DNA of 64,000 nucleotides. Source: Microbacterium aurum (GTDB lineage Bacteria; Actinomycetota; Actinomycetes; Actinomycetales; Microbacteriaceae). Position 1 is the stretch's first letter. Each line of letters begins with the position of its first letter. Location: the NCBI RefSeq assembly GCF_016907815.1, contig NZ_JAFBCQ010000001.1, positions 2,356,001-2,420,000 of the forward strand. Reading direction: 5' to 3'. Below are positions 26,268-35,554 of the stretch, piece after piece. The position numbers and the translations under genes were made by a program. The notes under the pieces were generated by a model, which made no database searches, was not told where the DNA came from, and was given only the letters and a program-made list of their open reading frames with translations.

Positions 26268-27184
26268 GCGTCGCCTCCTGTCAGCAGGGCGGCCGCGGCC
26301 GCGAGGTCGTCGGGGGTCTTCACCGCGACGGTGGGGATGCCGCGCAGCGCGCGCTTGGCGAGGCCGACGAGCGTGCCCGCCGGGGAGAGTTCGATGATGC
26401 CGGTGACCCCCGCCGCGGCGAAGGAGTCCATGCACAGGTCCCAGCGCACCGGCGACGACACCTGGTCGACCAGCAGGTCGAGGGCCGTGCGACCGTCGGT
26501 CACGAGTGATCCGTCGCGGTTGGTCCACAGCGACACCGCGGGGTCGGATGCCGTCACCTCCGCCGCGGCGACGCGCAGCGTCTCGACGGCGGGCGCCATG
26601 TAGGAGGTGTGGAAGGCTCCGGCGACCTGCAGCGGGAGGACCCGGCTGGCGGGCACCGGATGCGCGGCGAGTTCGGCGAGGGCGTCGAGGGCGCCCGCGG
26701 CGACGATCTGACCGGCGCCGTTGTGGTTCGCCGGGGTGAGCGCCAGTTCGTCGAGCAGCGCGAGCACCGCATCGCGGTCGCCGCCGAGCACGGCGGCCAT
26801 GCCCGTGTCCTTGCGGGAAGCGGCCTCGGCCATCGCGCGTCCGCGCAGTCCGACCAGCCGCATCCCGTCCTCCGCGGTGACGACACCGGCGGCGACGAGC
26901 GCGGCGATCTCGCCGACCGAATGACCGGCGACGCCGCCGGGGCGGACGCCCGCGGCATCCGTCAGCGCGTCGTACGAGACGAGGCTCGCCGCGACGATCA
27001 GTGGCTGAGCCACGCTCGTGTCGCGGATCTCGTCAGCATCCGCCACGGTGCCGGCGGCGACGAGGTCCACGCCGGCGGCCGCGGAGAACTCCTCGAGTCG
27101 CTCGCGGACGCCGGGAAGGTCCAGCCAGGGGGAGAGGAAACCGGGCGTCTGCGAGCCCTGTCCAGGGAAGACGGTGATGATCAC
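26264..27184 (-). CDS. fabD: Malonyl-CoA:ACP transacylase
   Basis: 306 residues starting VIITVFPGQGSQTPGF at GTG 27184 with AGGATAGG upstream; an ORF start at 27232 lacks family similarity before this point. Nucleophile Ser in VAGHSVGEIAAL (about 91), His in GAFHTSYM (about 200). First gene of the FAS II operon, 96 bases downstream of the regulator gene. Confidence 0.95.
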   Translation of the reverse strand: MIITVFPGQGSQTPGFLSPWLDLPGVRERLEEFSAAAGVDLVAAGTVADADEIRDTSVAQPLIVAASLVSYDALTDAAGVRPGGVAGHSVGEIAALVAAGVVTAEDGMRLVGLRGRAMAEAASRKDTGMAAVLGGDRDAVLALLDELALTPANHNGAGQIVAAGALDALAELAAHPVPASRVLPLQVAGAFHTSYMAPAVETLRVAAAEVTASDPAVSLWTNRDGSLVTDGRTALDLLVDQVSSPVRWDLCMDSFAAAGVTGIIELSPAGTLVGLAKRALRGIPTVAVKTPDDLAAAAALLTGGDA

Positions 27185-27280
27185 CTGCCTATCCTCCCAA
27201 CTTCTGCGCGTCGACGGTGGCGAACCCGTCACAACAAACGTGGATTGCTTTGTGCGTGCCCTACAGGACGGCGTGGGTCG

Positions 27281-28501
27281 TCAGGCGTTCCCCGGTCGAC
27301 GCATCCCCGCGTTGCGGCGGCGCGTCACTTCCGTGCCGATCGAGCCGATGATGAGCGCCGTCTGCAGGATCAGCGCCTCACGCGGACCCGTCGCATCCCA
27401 GCCGATGACATCCGACACGCGCTTGAGGCGGTACCTCACCGTGTTCGGGTGCACGAACAGCTCACGCGCGGTCGCCTCCAGCGACCGGCCGTTGTCGAGG
27501 TAGCTCCACAGCGTCGTCACGAGATCCGCGGAGTGGGCCTGCAGCGGGCGGTAGATGCGCTCCACGAGCGTGGCCTTGGCGACGGTGTCGCCGGCCAGGG
27601 CGCGCTCGGGCAGCAGATCGTCCGCTTCGACCGGGCGCGGGGCGTTGCGCCACGCGCCGGCGACGGAGAACCCGGCGAGGGCGGCCCGGGCGCTCAGACC
27701 GGCATCCACCAGGGCGGGGACGGTCGGGCCGACCACCAGGTGCCCCGCGCCGAACCCGGGCTCCAGCCGGCGGGCGATCTCCGGGAACGGCAGCTCCTCG
27801 GCGGTCGTGTCGCGACCGGGCAGTTCGGCGCGGCCGATCACGACCACGAGGCGCGACCCCTGCACCCCGATGAGCACGTCGACGCCGAGCTTGCGGGCGA
27901 GACGCCGCAACTGGTCGACGTCGAACTGGGGCGGCGTCGTGCCGACGAGCACCGCGACCTCGCCGTGACCGTGCCAGCCGAGGGCCGCGATCCGGCTCGG
28001 CAGCTCCTCGTCGGCCTCTCCGGTGAGGATCGAGTCGACGACGAGCGCCTCCAGGCGCGCGTCCCACAGTCCCCGCGCCTCGGCGGCCCGGGCGTACACG
28101 TCCGCCGACGCGAAGGCCACTTCCCGGGAGAACAGCAGGATGCTCTCGCGAAGGTCCTCCGCGCGGCCGGCGACCCGCTCCTCGGTCACAGCGACGGTGA
28201 CCCGGATCAGCTGCAGCGTCTGGGTGAGACTGACGCTGCGCAGCAGCTCGCGGGGAGCCGCGGCGAAGATGTCGGCCGCGATCCACGGCGTCGACTGCGG
28301 GTCCTCGTACCACTGGATGAACGACGCGATGCCCGCCTGCGCCACCAGGCCCACCGCGGAGCGGCGGGCCGGTGGCATGTCGGCGTACCACGGCAGCGAC
28401 TCCTCGAGCCTCTTGATCGTGGCCGTCGCCAGGTCGCCGGAGATGCGGCGGAGCCACGCGAGCGTCTCCGCCTTCTCCTGCGGCGTGGGCCGGGCCGGCA
28501 T
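27281..28501 (-). CDS. fasR: PucR/CdaR-family regulator, FasR-like
   Basis: 406 residues from ATG 28501. A GGDEF-like central region and a C-terminal PucR HTH_30 domain (NGRSLEATARELFVHPNTVRYRLKRV, about 345-370). In Streptomyces the PucR-like FasR encoded just upstream of fabD activates the fab operon; the same order is present here. The 96-bp fabD upstream region (27185-27280) holds ACAAA-N10-TTTGT, a weak candidate site. Confidence 0.85.
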   Translation of the reverse strand: MPARPTPQEKAETLAWLRRISGDLATATIKRLEESLPWYADMPPARRSAVGLVAQAGIASFIQWYEDPQSTPWIAADIFAAAPRELLRSVSLTQTLQLIRVTVAVTEERVAGRAEDLRESILLFSREVAFASADVYARAAEARGLWDARLEALVVDSILTGEADEELPSRIAALGWHGHGEVAVLVGTTPPQFDVDQLRRLARKLGVDVLIGVQGSRLVVVIGRAELPGRDTTAEELPFPEIARRLEPGFGAGHLVVGPTVPALVDAGLSARAALAGFSVAGAWRNAPRPVEADDLLPERALAGDTVAKATLVERIYRPLQAHSADLVTTLWSYLDNGRSLEATARELFVHPNTVRYRLKRVSDVIGWDATGPREALILQTALIIGSIGTEVTRRRNAGMRRPGNA

Positions 28502-28509
28502 CGAGCGGA

Positions 28510-31239
28510 TCAGCTTTCGCCGCCGGCGTTGCCGGTCGTCCCCGCCGTCACGTCGTGCAGACGGTAGCGCTCGATCGCCTGCGCCGAAAGGGCCCGGTCG
28601 ACGAGCCCCTCCTCGGCCAGCGCCTGGAGCGTGCGCACCACGATCGACGGGCCGTCGATCTTGAAGAAGCGGCGCGCGGCGGCGCGGGTGTCGGAGAACC
28701 CGAAGCCGTCGGCGCCCAGGGTCGCGTAGCGACGCGGGATCCACGGGCGGATCTGGTCCTGCACGGCGTGCATGTAATCGCTGACGGCGATGACCGGACC
28801 GGCGGTGTCCTGCAGCTTGTGCGTGACGTACGCGGTGCGCGGCTCGGCGAGCGGGTTGAGGAAGTTGTGCTCGTCGGCGGCGAGGCCGTCGCGGCGGAGC
28901 TCTGTCCAGCTCGTCACCGACCAGACATCCGCGACGATGCCCCAGTCGTCCTTGAGGAGCTGCTGGGCCTCGAGGGCCCACGGCACACCCACGCCGGAGG
29001 CGAGCAGCTGCGCGCGGTGCCCGTCGCCGGAGCCCTCCGAGATGCGGTGGATGCCGCGGACGATGCCGTCCACATCCACGTTCTCCGGCTCCGCGGGCTG
29101 CACGAGCGGCTCGTTGTAGAGCGTGATGTAGTACATGACGTTCGGGTCGGGGTGGTTGCCGCCGTACATCCGCTCCAGGCCCGAGCGCACGATGTGCGCG
29201 ATCTCGTACCCGTAGGCGGGATCGTAGGAGACGGTGGCCGGGTTGGTCGAGGCCAGCAGGTGCGAGTGGCCGTCGGCGTGCTGCAGGCCCTCACCGGTCA
29301 GCGTCGTGCGACCGGCCGTGGCGCCCATGATGAAGCCGCGCGCCATCTGGTCGCCCGCCGCCCACTGGGCGTCGCCGGTGCGCTGGAAGCCGAACATCGA
29401 GTAGAAGATGTAGACCGGGATCAGCGGCTCGCCGTGCGTGGAGTACGACGTGGCGGTGCCGGTGAAGGCGGCGACGGCACCGGCCTCGTTGATGCCGACG
29501 TGCATGATCTGGCCCTGCGGGCTCTCCTTGTAGGCCAGGAGCAGCTCGCGGTCGACGGACGTGTAGTTCTGTCCGTTCGGGTTGTAGATCTTCGCGGTCG
29601 GGAAGAACGCGTCCAGGCCGAAGGTGCGCGCCTCGTCGGGGATGATCGGCACGATGCGGTGCCCGAAGTCCTTCGAGCGCAGCAGGTCCTTCAGCAGTCG
29701 CACGAACGCCATCGTGGTGGCGACCTCCTGCGTGCCCGACCCCTTCTTCGGCAGCGCGTAGGCGCTGTCGTCGGGGAGGGTGATCGGCAAGTGGTGAGTA
29801 CGGCGCTCCGGAAGGAACCCGCCGAGCGCGCGGCGGCGCTCGACCATGTACTGGATCGTCTCGTCCTCGAGTCCCGGGTTGTAGTACGGCGGCAGGTACG
29901 GGTTCTCCTCGAGCTGCGCGTCGGTGATCGGAATGCGCATCGAGTCGCGGAAGTGCTTCAGGTCGTCGAGCGTCATCTTCTTCATCTGGTGGGTCGCGTT
30001 GCGGCCCTCGAAGTGGTGCCCGAGTCCATAGCCCTTGATGGTCTTGGCGAGGATGACCGTCGGCTGGCCCTTGTGCTCGGTCGCCGCCTTGTAGGCCGCG
30101 TAGAGCTTCTGGTAGTCCAGGCCGCCGCGGCGCAGGCCGCCCCAGATGTAGTCGTCCGAGAGGTCTTTGACCATCGCGGCGGTGCGCTCGTCGCGACCGA
30201 AGAAGTGGTCGCGGATGAACTTTCCGTCCTCGGCGCGGTAGGTCTGGAAGTCGCCGTCGGGCGTCGTGTTCATGAGCTTCACGAGCGCGCCGTCCACGTC
30301 GACCTTCAGCAGGTCGTCCCAGCCGCGACCCCACACGACCTTGATGACGTTCCAGCCCGCACCGCGGAAGAACGCCTCGAGCTCCTGGATGATCTTGCCG
30401 TTGCCGCGCACCGGACCGTCAAGACGCTGCAGGTTGCAGTTGACGACGAAAGTCAGGTTGTCCAGTCCCTCGTTGGCGGCGACCTGCAGCTGACCGCGCG
30501 ATTCGACCTCGTCCATCTCGCCGTCGCCGAGGAACGCCCACACCCGCGAGTTCGAGAGGTCCTTGATCCCACGGTTGGTGAGGTACTTGTTGGTCATGGC
30601 CTGGTAGATCGCGTTGATCGGTCCGAGGCCCATCGACACGGTCGGGAACTGCCAGTACTCCGGCATCAGGCGCGGGTGCGGGTAGGAGGGGATGCCGAGG
30701 GGAGCCCGCGACTTCTCCTGGCGGAACCCGTCGAGCTGGTCGGCCGAGAGGCGTCCCTCGAGGAACGAGCGGGCGTAGATGCCGGGGGAGGCGTGACCCT
30801 GGATGAAGATCTGGTCGCCGCCACTCGGGTCGTCGAGGCCCCGGAAGAAGTGGTTGAAGCCGACTTCGTAGAGGGACGCCGACGACGCGTAGGTGGAGAT
30901 GTGTCCGCCGACGCCGATGCCGGGGCGCTGCGCCCGGTGCACCGTGAGCGCGGCGTTCCAGCGGATCCAGCGGCGGTAGCGGCGCTCGAGCTCCTCGTCA
31001 CCGGGGAACTCGGGCTCGTTCTCCGGCGCGATGGTGTTGATGTAGTCGGTGACCGGCACCTGCGGCACGTTCAGCTGCAGCTCGTGCGACTTGTTCAGCA
31101 GGCTCAGCATGATCTCGCGGCCACGGCCGGCGCCCTTCGCGTCGACCAGCTGCTGCAGCGACTCCGCCCACTCACTGGTCTCTTCAGGATCGCTGTCCTG
31201 CGGGCCCTGCGAGTACGGATCCTGATCGTTGACAGTCAC
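28510..31239 (-). CDS. aceE: Pyruvate dehydrogenase E1 component, homodimeric
   Basis: 909 residues from GTG 31239 with AAAGG upstream. Decarboxylates pyruvate and passes acetyl to E2 lipoate. TPP motif [12 protein letters not shown]...VVNCN (about 235-270). Further family marks: [57 protein letters not shown] and [16 protein letters not shown] near the end. Length is typical of AceE. The E2 and E3 partners are encoded at 48354-51621 in this same window. Confidence 0.97.
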   Translation of the reverse strand: MTVNDQDPYSQGPQDSDPEETSEWAESLQQLVDAKGAGRGREIMLSLLNKSHELQLNVPQVPVTDYINTIAPENEPEFPGDEELERRYRRWIRWNAALTVHRAQRPGIGVGGHISTYASSASLYEVGFNHFFRGLDDPSGGDQIFIQGHASPGIYARSFLEGRLSADQLDGFRQEKSRAPLGIPSYPHPRLMPEYWQFPTVSMGLGPINAIYQAMTNKYLTNRGIKDLSNSRVWAFLGDGEMDEVESRGQLQVAANEGLDNLTFVVNCNLQRLDGPVRGNGKIIQELEAFFRGAGWNVIKVVWGRGWDDLLKVDVDGALVKLMNTTPDGDFQTYRAEDGKFIRDHFFGRDERTAAMVKDLSDDYIWGGLRRGGLDYQKLYAAYKAATEHKGQPTVILAKTIKGYGLGHHFEGRNATHQMKKMTLDDLKHFRDSMRIPITDAQLEENPYLPPYYNPGLEDETIQYMVERRRALGGFLPERRTHHLPITLPDDSAYALPKKGSGTQEVATTMAFVRLLKDLLRSKDFGHRIVPIIPDEARTFGLDAFFPTAKIYNPNGQNYTSVDRELLLAYKESPQGQIMHVGINEAGAVAAFTGTATSYSTHGEPLIPVYIFYSMFGFQRTGDAQWAAGDQMARGFIMGATAGRTTLTGEGLQHADGHSHLLASTNPATVSYDPAYGYEIAHIVRSGLERMYGGNHPDPNVMYYITLYNEPLVQPAEPENVDVDGIVRGIHRISEGSGDGHRAQLLASGVGVPWALEAQQLLKDDWGIVADVWSVTSWTELRRDGLAADEHNFLNPLAEPRTAYVTHKLQDTAGPVIAVSDYMHAVQDQIRPWIPRRYATLGADGFGFSDTRAAARRFFKIDGPSIVVRTLQALAEEGLVDRALSAQAIERYRLHDVTAGTTGNAGGES

Positions 31240-31256
31240 GGGAGACCTTTCTTCAT

Positions 31257-31273
31257 CTGGCAGATCGTGCCAG
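31257..31273. promoter_or_regulatory. Inverted repeat just upstream of aceE
   Basis: CTGGCA-GATCG-TGCCAG, perfect 6-bp arms, 18-34 bases before the aceE start codon. Candidate operator or 5'-leader hairpin; the regulator is unknown. Confidence 0.45.
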
Positions 31274-31368
31274 GACGGGGCTTCGGATGCGGTCGGCTTT
31301 TGTTCAGCAGCGACAACGCACCATCGATCAGCCTAGTCACATCCGGACGGCTCGGAGCTCGCAGACGG

Positions 31369-31441
31369 TGGGCCCTGCCGGGATCGAACCGACGACATCC
31401 ACGGTGTAAACGTGGCGCTCTACCAGCTGAGCTAAAGGCCC
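31369..31441 (-). tRNA. tRNA-Val (TAC)
   Basis: 73-nt cloverleaf on the minus strand: acceptor GGGCCTT/AGGGCCC with discriminator A, D-arm AGCTCAGCTGGTAGAGC, anticodon stem CCACG/CGTGG around TTTACAC (anticodon TAC), T-arm GTCGGTTCGATCCCGGC. Confidence 0.97.
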
Positions 31442-31454
31442 TGGAGCCTCCAGT

Positions 31455-32957
31455 CTAGGAGTCTCGCCCCACGACCTTCGGCTCGGCGGGGTTGAGATAG
31501 GTGCCGGCATCCTTCCCCAGCCGGGAGTGACGCCGGGAGTAGGCGAAGTAGATCACGAAGCCGACGACCAGCCACACGAGGAACCGCAGCCACGTCTCCA
31601 CCGTCAGGTTCAGCATGAGGTACACGCAGATGAGGGCCGAGAGGATGGGCAGCACCGGGCTCCACGGCACGCGGAAGCCGCGCTTGAGGTCGGGGCGCGA
31701 GCGCCGCAGCACGACAACCCCTACCGACACGAGCACGAATGCCGAGAGCGTGCCGATGTTGACCATCTCCTCCAGCACGCCGATCGGCGTGAGCCCGGCG
31801 ACCACGGCGACGATGACGGTGACGACGATGGAGATGACCCACGGCGTCCGCCACGTCGGGTGCACCTTCGCCAGTCGGTGCGGCAGCAGGGCGTCACGCG
31901 ACATGGCGAAGATGATGCGCGTCGCCCCGATCATCAGCGTCAGGACGACGGTCGTCAGCCCCGCCACGGCGCCGGCGGAGATGACCGTCGCCATCCACGC
32001 CTGCCCGTGATAGGCGAAGGCGTTCGCGAGCGCCGCCGCCGGGTCGAGTTCGTCGTAGCGGACCATTCCCGTGACGACGAACGCCACCGCGCAGTAGAGG
32101 ACGGTGCAGATGATGAGCGAGGCGATGATGCCGATGGGCAGATCCCGCTGCGGGTTCTTCGTCTCCTCCGCGGTCGTGGCCACGACGTCGAACCCGATGT
32201 AGGCGAAGAACACCAGCGCCGCCCCCGCGAAGATGCCGCCGACGCCGAACGCCATCGGCGCTGAGCCCGACAGGAACTGCAGCAGCGGCTGCGTGAGCCC
32301 GGTCGCAGCCTCGCGCGGCGCGGCATCCGGAACGAACGGCGAGTAGTTGGCGGGGTTGATGAAGAGGATGCCGGCGACGATGACGAACAGCACGATGAAG
32401 AGCTTCACGCCGACGAGCACAAGGTTCACGCGCATCGACTCGCGGATGCCGAGGGTCATGAGGCCCCCGAGGACGACGACGAGCAGGATCGCCATGAGAT
32501 CGACCGTGCCGCCGTAGCCGATCGCGGCGGGGATCGGCATGCCGAGCTGCTCCAGCAGCACGCCGAGGTACGCGCTCCACCCCTGCGCGACCACGCTCGC
32601 GCCGAGGAACATCTCCAGGATGAGATCCCACCCGATGATCCAGGCGAACAGCTCGCCCAGCGACGCGTATGAGAAGGTGTAGGCCGATCCCGACACCGGC
32701 ACCGTGGAGGCGAACTCGGCGTAGCACATCGCGGCCAGCCCGCACGCGATGGCGGCCACGACGAAGCTCATCACGACGGCCGGGCCGGCCACGTCGTGCG
32801 CGGCGCGTCCCGTGAGCGTGAAGATGCCGGCGCCGATGACGACGCCCACGCCGAAGACGGTGAGATCCAGCGCCGACAACGACTTGCGCAGCCGGAACTC
32901 CGGCTCCTCGGTGTCGGCGATCGACTGTTCGACGGACTTCGTTCGCATGACGCTCAT
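31455..32957 (-). CDS. APC-family cationic amino-acid permease
   Basis: 500 residues starting MSVMRTKSVEQSI at ATG 32957 with SD GAAGGAG. Signature GVGVVIGAGIFTLTGRAA (about 35-52) in helix 1, about twelve to fourteen transmembrane helices, and IGFDVVATTAEETKNPQRDLP (about 255-275), typical of CAT-type basic amino-acid transporters. Imports an amino acid, exact one unknown. It ends 13 bases before tRNA-Val on the same strand. Confidence 0.9.
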   Translation of the reverse strand: MSVMRTKSVEQSIADTEEPEFRLRKSLSALDLTVFGVGVVIGAGIFTLTGRAAHDVAGPAVVMSFVVAAIACGLAAMCYAEFASTVPVSGSAYTFSYASLGELFAWIIGWDLILEMFLGASVVAQGWSAYLGVLLEQLGMPIPAAIGYGGTVDLMAILLVVVLGGLMTLGIRESMRVNLVLVGVKLFIVLFVIVAGILFINPANYSPFVPDAAPREAATGLTQPLLQFLSGSAPMAFGVGGIFAGAALVFFAYIGFDVVATTAEETKNPQRDLPIGIIASLIICTVLYCAVAFVVTGMVRYDELDPAAALANAFAYHGQAWMATVISAGAVAGLTTVVLTLMIGATRIIFAMSRDALLPHRLAKVHPTWRTPWVISIVVTVIVAVVAGLTPIGVLEEMVNIGTLSAFVLVSVGVVVLRRSRPDLKRGFRVPWSPVLPILSALICVYLMLNLTVETWLRFLVWLVVGFVIYFAYSRRHSRLGKDAGTYLNPAEPKVVGRDS

Positions 32958-33070
32958 GACAGCTCCTTCGCGGTCCACCGGAGCGAGACGCCCGGCGTCA
33001 GGCACCACATGGTAGCGGCGTCGCGAGCCCGCCGGGAGTGGTCGGCGCCGCACCGCGGTAGGTTGGGAGC

Positions 33071-33802
33071 GTGAAGTCCCGACCCGCCGATCAGCTGCTC
33101 CTGCTCGAACTCGCGAGCCTCGACGCCACCATCCGCCACGCCGACAACGCCCGCCGTCACCCCGAGCAGACCGCGCGCGTGCAGGAGCTGATCGCGCAGC
33201 GGCAGGCGCAGTCGGCCGAGCTCACGACACTCCTGGGAGTGCGTGACGATGCCCGCGCGGAACTGGCGCGCCTCGAGTCCGATGTCGCTCTGGTCGATGC
33301 CCGAGCCGCCCGAGACACCGAGCGGCTCGCCGCGACGTCGAACGTCAAGGAGGCGCAGGGGCTGGAGCACGAGCTCGCCTCGCTCGCCAAGCGCAAGAGC
33401 GATCTGGAAGACGCGGAACTGCAGATCATGGAGCGCCTGGAGGACGCCGACGCCGCCGTCGCCGCGCAGGAGGCACTCATCGCCGCCACCAACGCCGAGG
33501 GCGCCCGCCTGAGCGCGGAGGGCAAGGAGGCCGTGGCCGCCGCCACCGCGACGTGGGAGGCCGCGACGCGCGACCGCGCCGCCGTCGCAGGCCGTGTGCC
33601 CGCCGATCTGCTGGGGCTGTACGAACGGCTGGCCGCGCGCGGCGTCGGCGCAGGTCTCCTCCGCCGCCGCACGTGCGAAGGTTGCCACATGGTCCTCTCC
33701 GGCACGGACCTCGGGGCGCTCCGCCAAGCGGCTGAGGACGACGTCGTGATGTGCCCGGAGTGCGGCTGCATCCTCGTGCGCACCGACGAATCCGGGCTGT
33801 GA
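33071..33802 (+). CDS. Coiled-coil protein with C4 zinc ribbon (zf-RING_7 family)
   Basis: 243 residues from GTG 33071. Long coiled coil (about 10-170, heptad-rich ARLESDVALVDARAA, EHELASLAKRKSDLEDAELQ), then a zinc ribbon with CEGCHM and CPECGC (about 200-235). Homologues are widespread and poorly characterised, with a proposed nucleic-acid or secretion-chaperone role. It overlaps the polymerase gene by four bases, a conserved-looking pair. Confidence 0.88.
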   Translation: MKSRPADQLLLLELASLDATIRHADNARRHPEQTARVQELIAQRQAQSAELTTLLGVRDDARAELARLESDVALVDARAARDTERLAATSNVKEAQGLEHELASLAKRKSDLEDAELQIMERLEDADAAVAAQEALIAATNAEGARLSAEGKEAVAAATATWEAATRDRAAVAGRVPADLLGLYERLAARGVGAGLLRRRTCEGCHMVLSGTDLGALRQAAEDDVVMCPECGCILVRTDESGL

Positions 33803-35547
33803 CCGCACCCGGCGCGGCGCCCTCGGGTCCGTCGCGCTGGCGGCTGCTGGCCCGTGACCCCAGCCAATCAGATACGGCTGTCGTCCTGACGTTGACAGAT
33901 GATGCCGCCGTGCTCGCGCGCGACCGCTGCGCGATCGACGACGTGCCACGGATCGTCGCGGATGCCGGGGCGAGCGCTCGCTGGGTGTGGAGTGACACGA
34001 CCCGCTGGTACCCGGCGATCCTCGCGGCCGGTCACGTGGTCGCCCGATGCCGTGACCTGCGGCTCAGCCACGCCATCCTCCGCCGCAGCGAACTCGTCGC
34101 CGGTCCTGACGCCACGGCCCTACGCGACGCCGCGCCCTGGGACGCCGCGGTCGCCGACCCCGCCCCGGCATCCGCCCCCGCCCTATTCGACCTCGAGGCC
34201 GCACCGGCCGGGGTGCCCGACGACGTCGACGCGGTCCTCGCCGAGTTCACCCGGCAGCAGCGCGCCGTCGCCACCGCTGCCGAAGGCAGCCGTCTCCGAC
34301 TGCTGCTGGCCGCGGAGTCGGCCGGTGCGCTGCTCGCGGTGGAGTTGCACGCGGCAGGGCTGCCGTGGAACCGCGGCGTCCATGAGGCGCTGCTCGAGGA
34401 GGCTCTCGGCCCGCGGCCGGCGCCCGGCACGGCGCCGGCGCGCGTGCAGGAGCTCGCCGGCATCGTCCGCACCGCGCTCGGAGACCCCGCCGCGAGCCTG
34501 GACTCGCAGCCGAAGCTGCTGCGCAGCCTGCACCGGGTGGGCGTGCTCGCCCGCTCCACCAGCCGATGGGAACTGGCCGAGTACGACCACCCCGCCATCG
34601 CGCCGCTGCTGGCGTACAAGAAGCTGACCCGGCTGCTGAGCGCCAACGGCTGGGCATGGCTCGACGAATGGGCACCCGACGGGCGGTTCCGCCCGGTCTA
34701 CGTGCCGGGCGGCGTCGTCACCGGGCGGTGGGCATCTTCGGGCGGCGGCGCGCTGCAGCTGCCCCGGCAGCTGCGCCCCGCCGTGCGCGCGGACGACGGG
34801 TGGATGCTGGTCGTCGCCGACGTCGCCCAGCTCGAGCCCCGCGTGCTCGCCGCCATGTCCGGGGACGCCGCACTTGCGCAGGCCGCCCGCGGCCGCGACC
34901 TCTACGAGGGGATCGTCGACAGCGGGGTCGTCGCGACACGACAGGAGGCCAAGATCGCGCTCCTGGGCGCGATGTACGGCGCCACCACCGGTGACAGCGG
35001 ACGTCTCGTCCCGGCGCTGCGGCGCGCCTATCCGCGGGCGATGGCCCTCGTCGACGAGGCCGCGACCGTCGGGGAGCAGGGCGGTGTCGTCACGACCTGG
35101 CTCGGGCGGTCCAGCCCCGCGGCCGGTGCCGGCTGGCGCGACGTGCAGGGCGTGGCGGCCGCGCCGGAGGCGGCAGAGGCCGACCGCGCCCATGCGCGCC
35201 GATCGGCGCGGGATCGCGGGCGGTTCACCCGAAACTTCGTCGTGCAGGGGACGGCCGCGGAGTGGGCGCTGGCATGGCTGGCGGACCTCCGCGGTGAGCT
35301 CGCGGCGCTGCCGTCGGTCGACCCGGTCGCCGGCGCACCGGCATCCGGGCCGGTGTTCGGGCGTCGCGCGCATCTCGCGTTCTTCCTGCACGACGAGATC
35401 ATCGTGCACACCCCGGCGGTCCACGCCGACGCCGTCGCGGCCGCCGTCCGCCGCAGCGCCGACCGCGCCACGCGGCTGCTGTTCGGCGCGTTCCCGATCG
35501 ACTTCCCCCTGGATCTGCGCATCACCGCCGACGCGGGCAAGGCCTGA
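33799..35547 (+). CDS. Family-A DNA polymerase with degenerate exonuclease domain
   Basis: 582 residues from GTG 33799. Usually named bifunctional 3'-5' exonuclease/DNA polymerase. The N-terminal 180 residues lack the Asp/Glu set of an active exonuclease. Polymerase motif A VVADVAQLEPRVLA (catalytic Asp kept), motif B RQEAKIALLGAMYG, motif C FLHDEIIVH (catalytic Asp kept). In motif B the position of E. coli Pol I Phe762 is Leu. Smaller than PolA (no 5' nuclease). Likely a repair or accessory polymerase; PolA itself is not in the window. Ends seven bases from the convergent DUF4012 stop. Confidence 0.85.
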   Translation: MTAPGAAPSGPSRWRLLARDPSQSDTAVVLTLTDDAAVLARDRCAIDDVPRIVADAGASARWVWSDTTRWYPAILAAGHVVARCRDLRLSHAILRRSELVAGPDATALRDAAPWDAAVADPAPASAPALFDLEAAPAGVPDDVDAVLAEFTRQQRAVATAAEGSRLRLLLAAESAGALLAVELHAAGLPWNRGVHEALLEEALGPRPAPGTAPARVQELAGIVRTALGDPAASLDSQPKLLRSLHRVGVLARSTSRWELAEYDHPAIAPLLAYKKLTRLLSANGWAWLDEWAPDGRFRPVYVPGGVVTGRWASSGGGALQLPRQLRPAVRADDGWMLVVADVAQLEPRVLAAMSGDAALAQAARGRDLYEGIVDSGVVATRQEAKIALLGAMYGATTGDSGRLVPALRRAYPRAMALVDEAATVGEQGGVVTTWLGRSSPAAGAGWRDVQGVAAAPEAAEADRAHARRSARDRGRFTRNFVVQGTAAEWALAWLADLRGELAALPSVDPVAGAPASGPVFGRRAHLAFFLHDEIIVHTPAVHADAVAAAVRRSADRATRLLFGAFPIDFPLDLRITADAGKA

Positions 35548-35554
35548 GCCGGCG

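Noticed and set aside
23520..26603. 1027-codon plus-strand frame across fabF-acpP-fabH
   Set aside because: Runs antisense through four recognised minus-strand genes, no SD or domain.
27185..27280. ACAAA-N10-TTTGT as a FasR site
   Set aside because: Arms are only 5 bp and the match is weak; listed under the regulator as a hint only.
28555..31458. 967-codon plus-strand frame opposite aceE
   Set aside because: Mirror frame of AceE, no motif, continues across the tRNA-Val gene.
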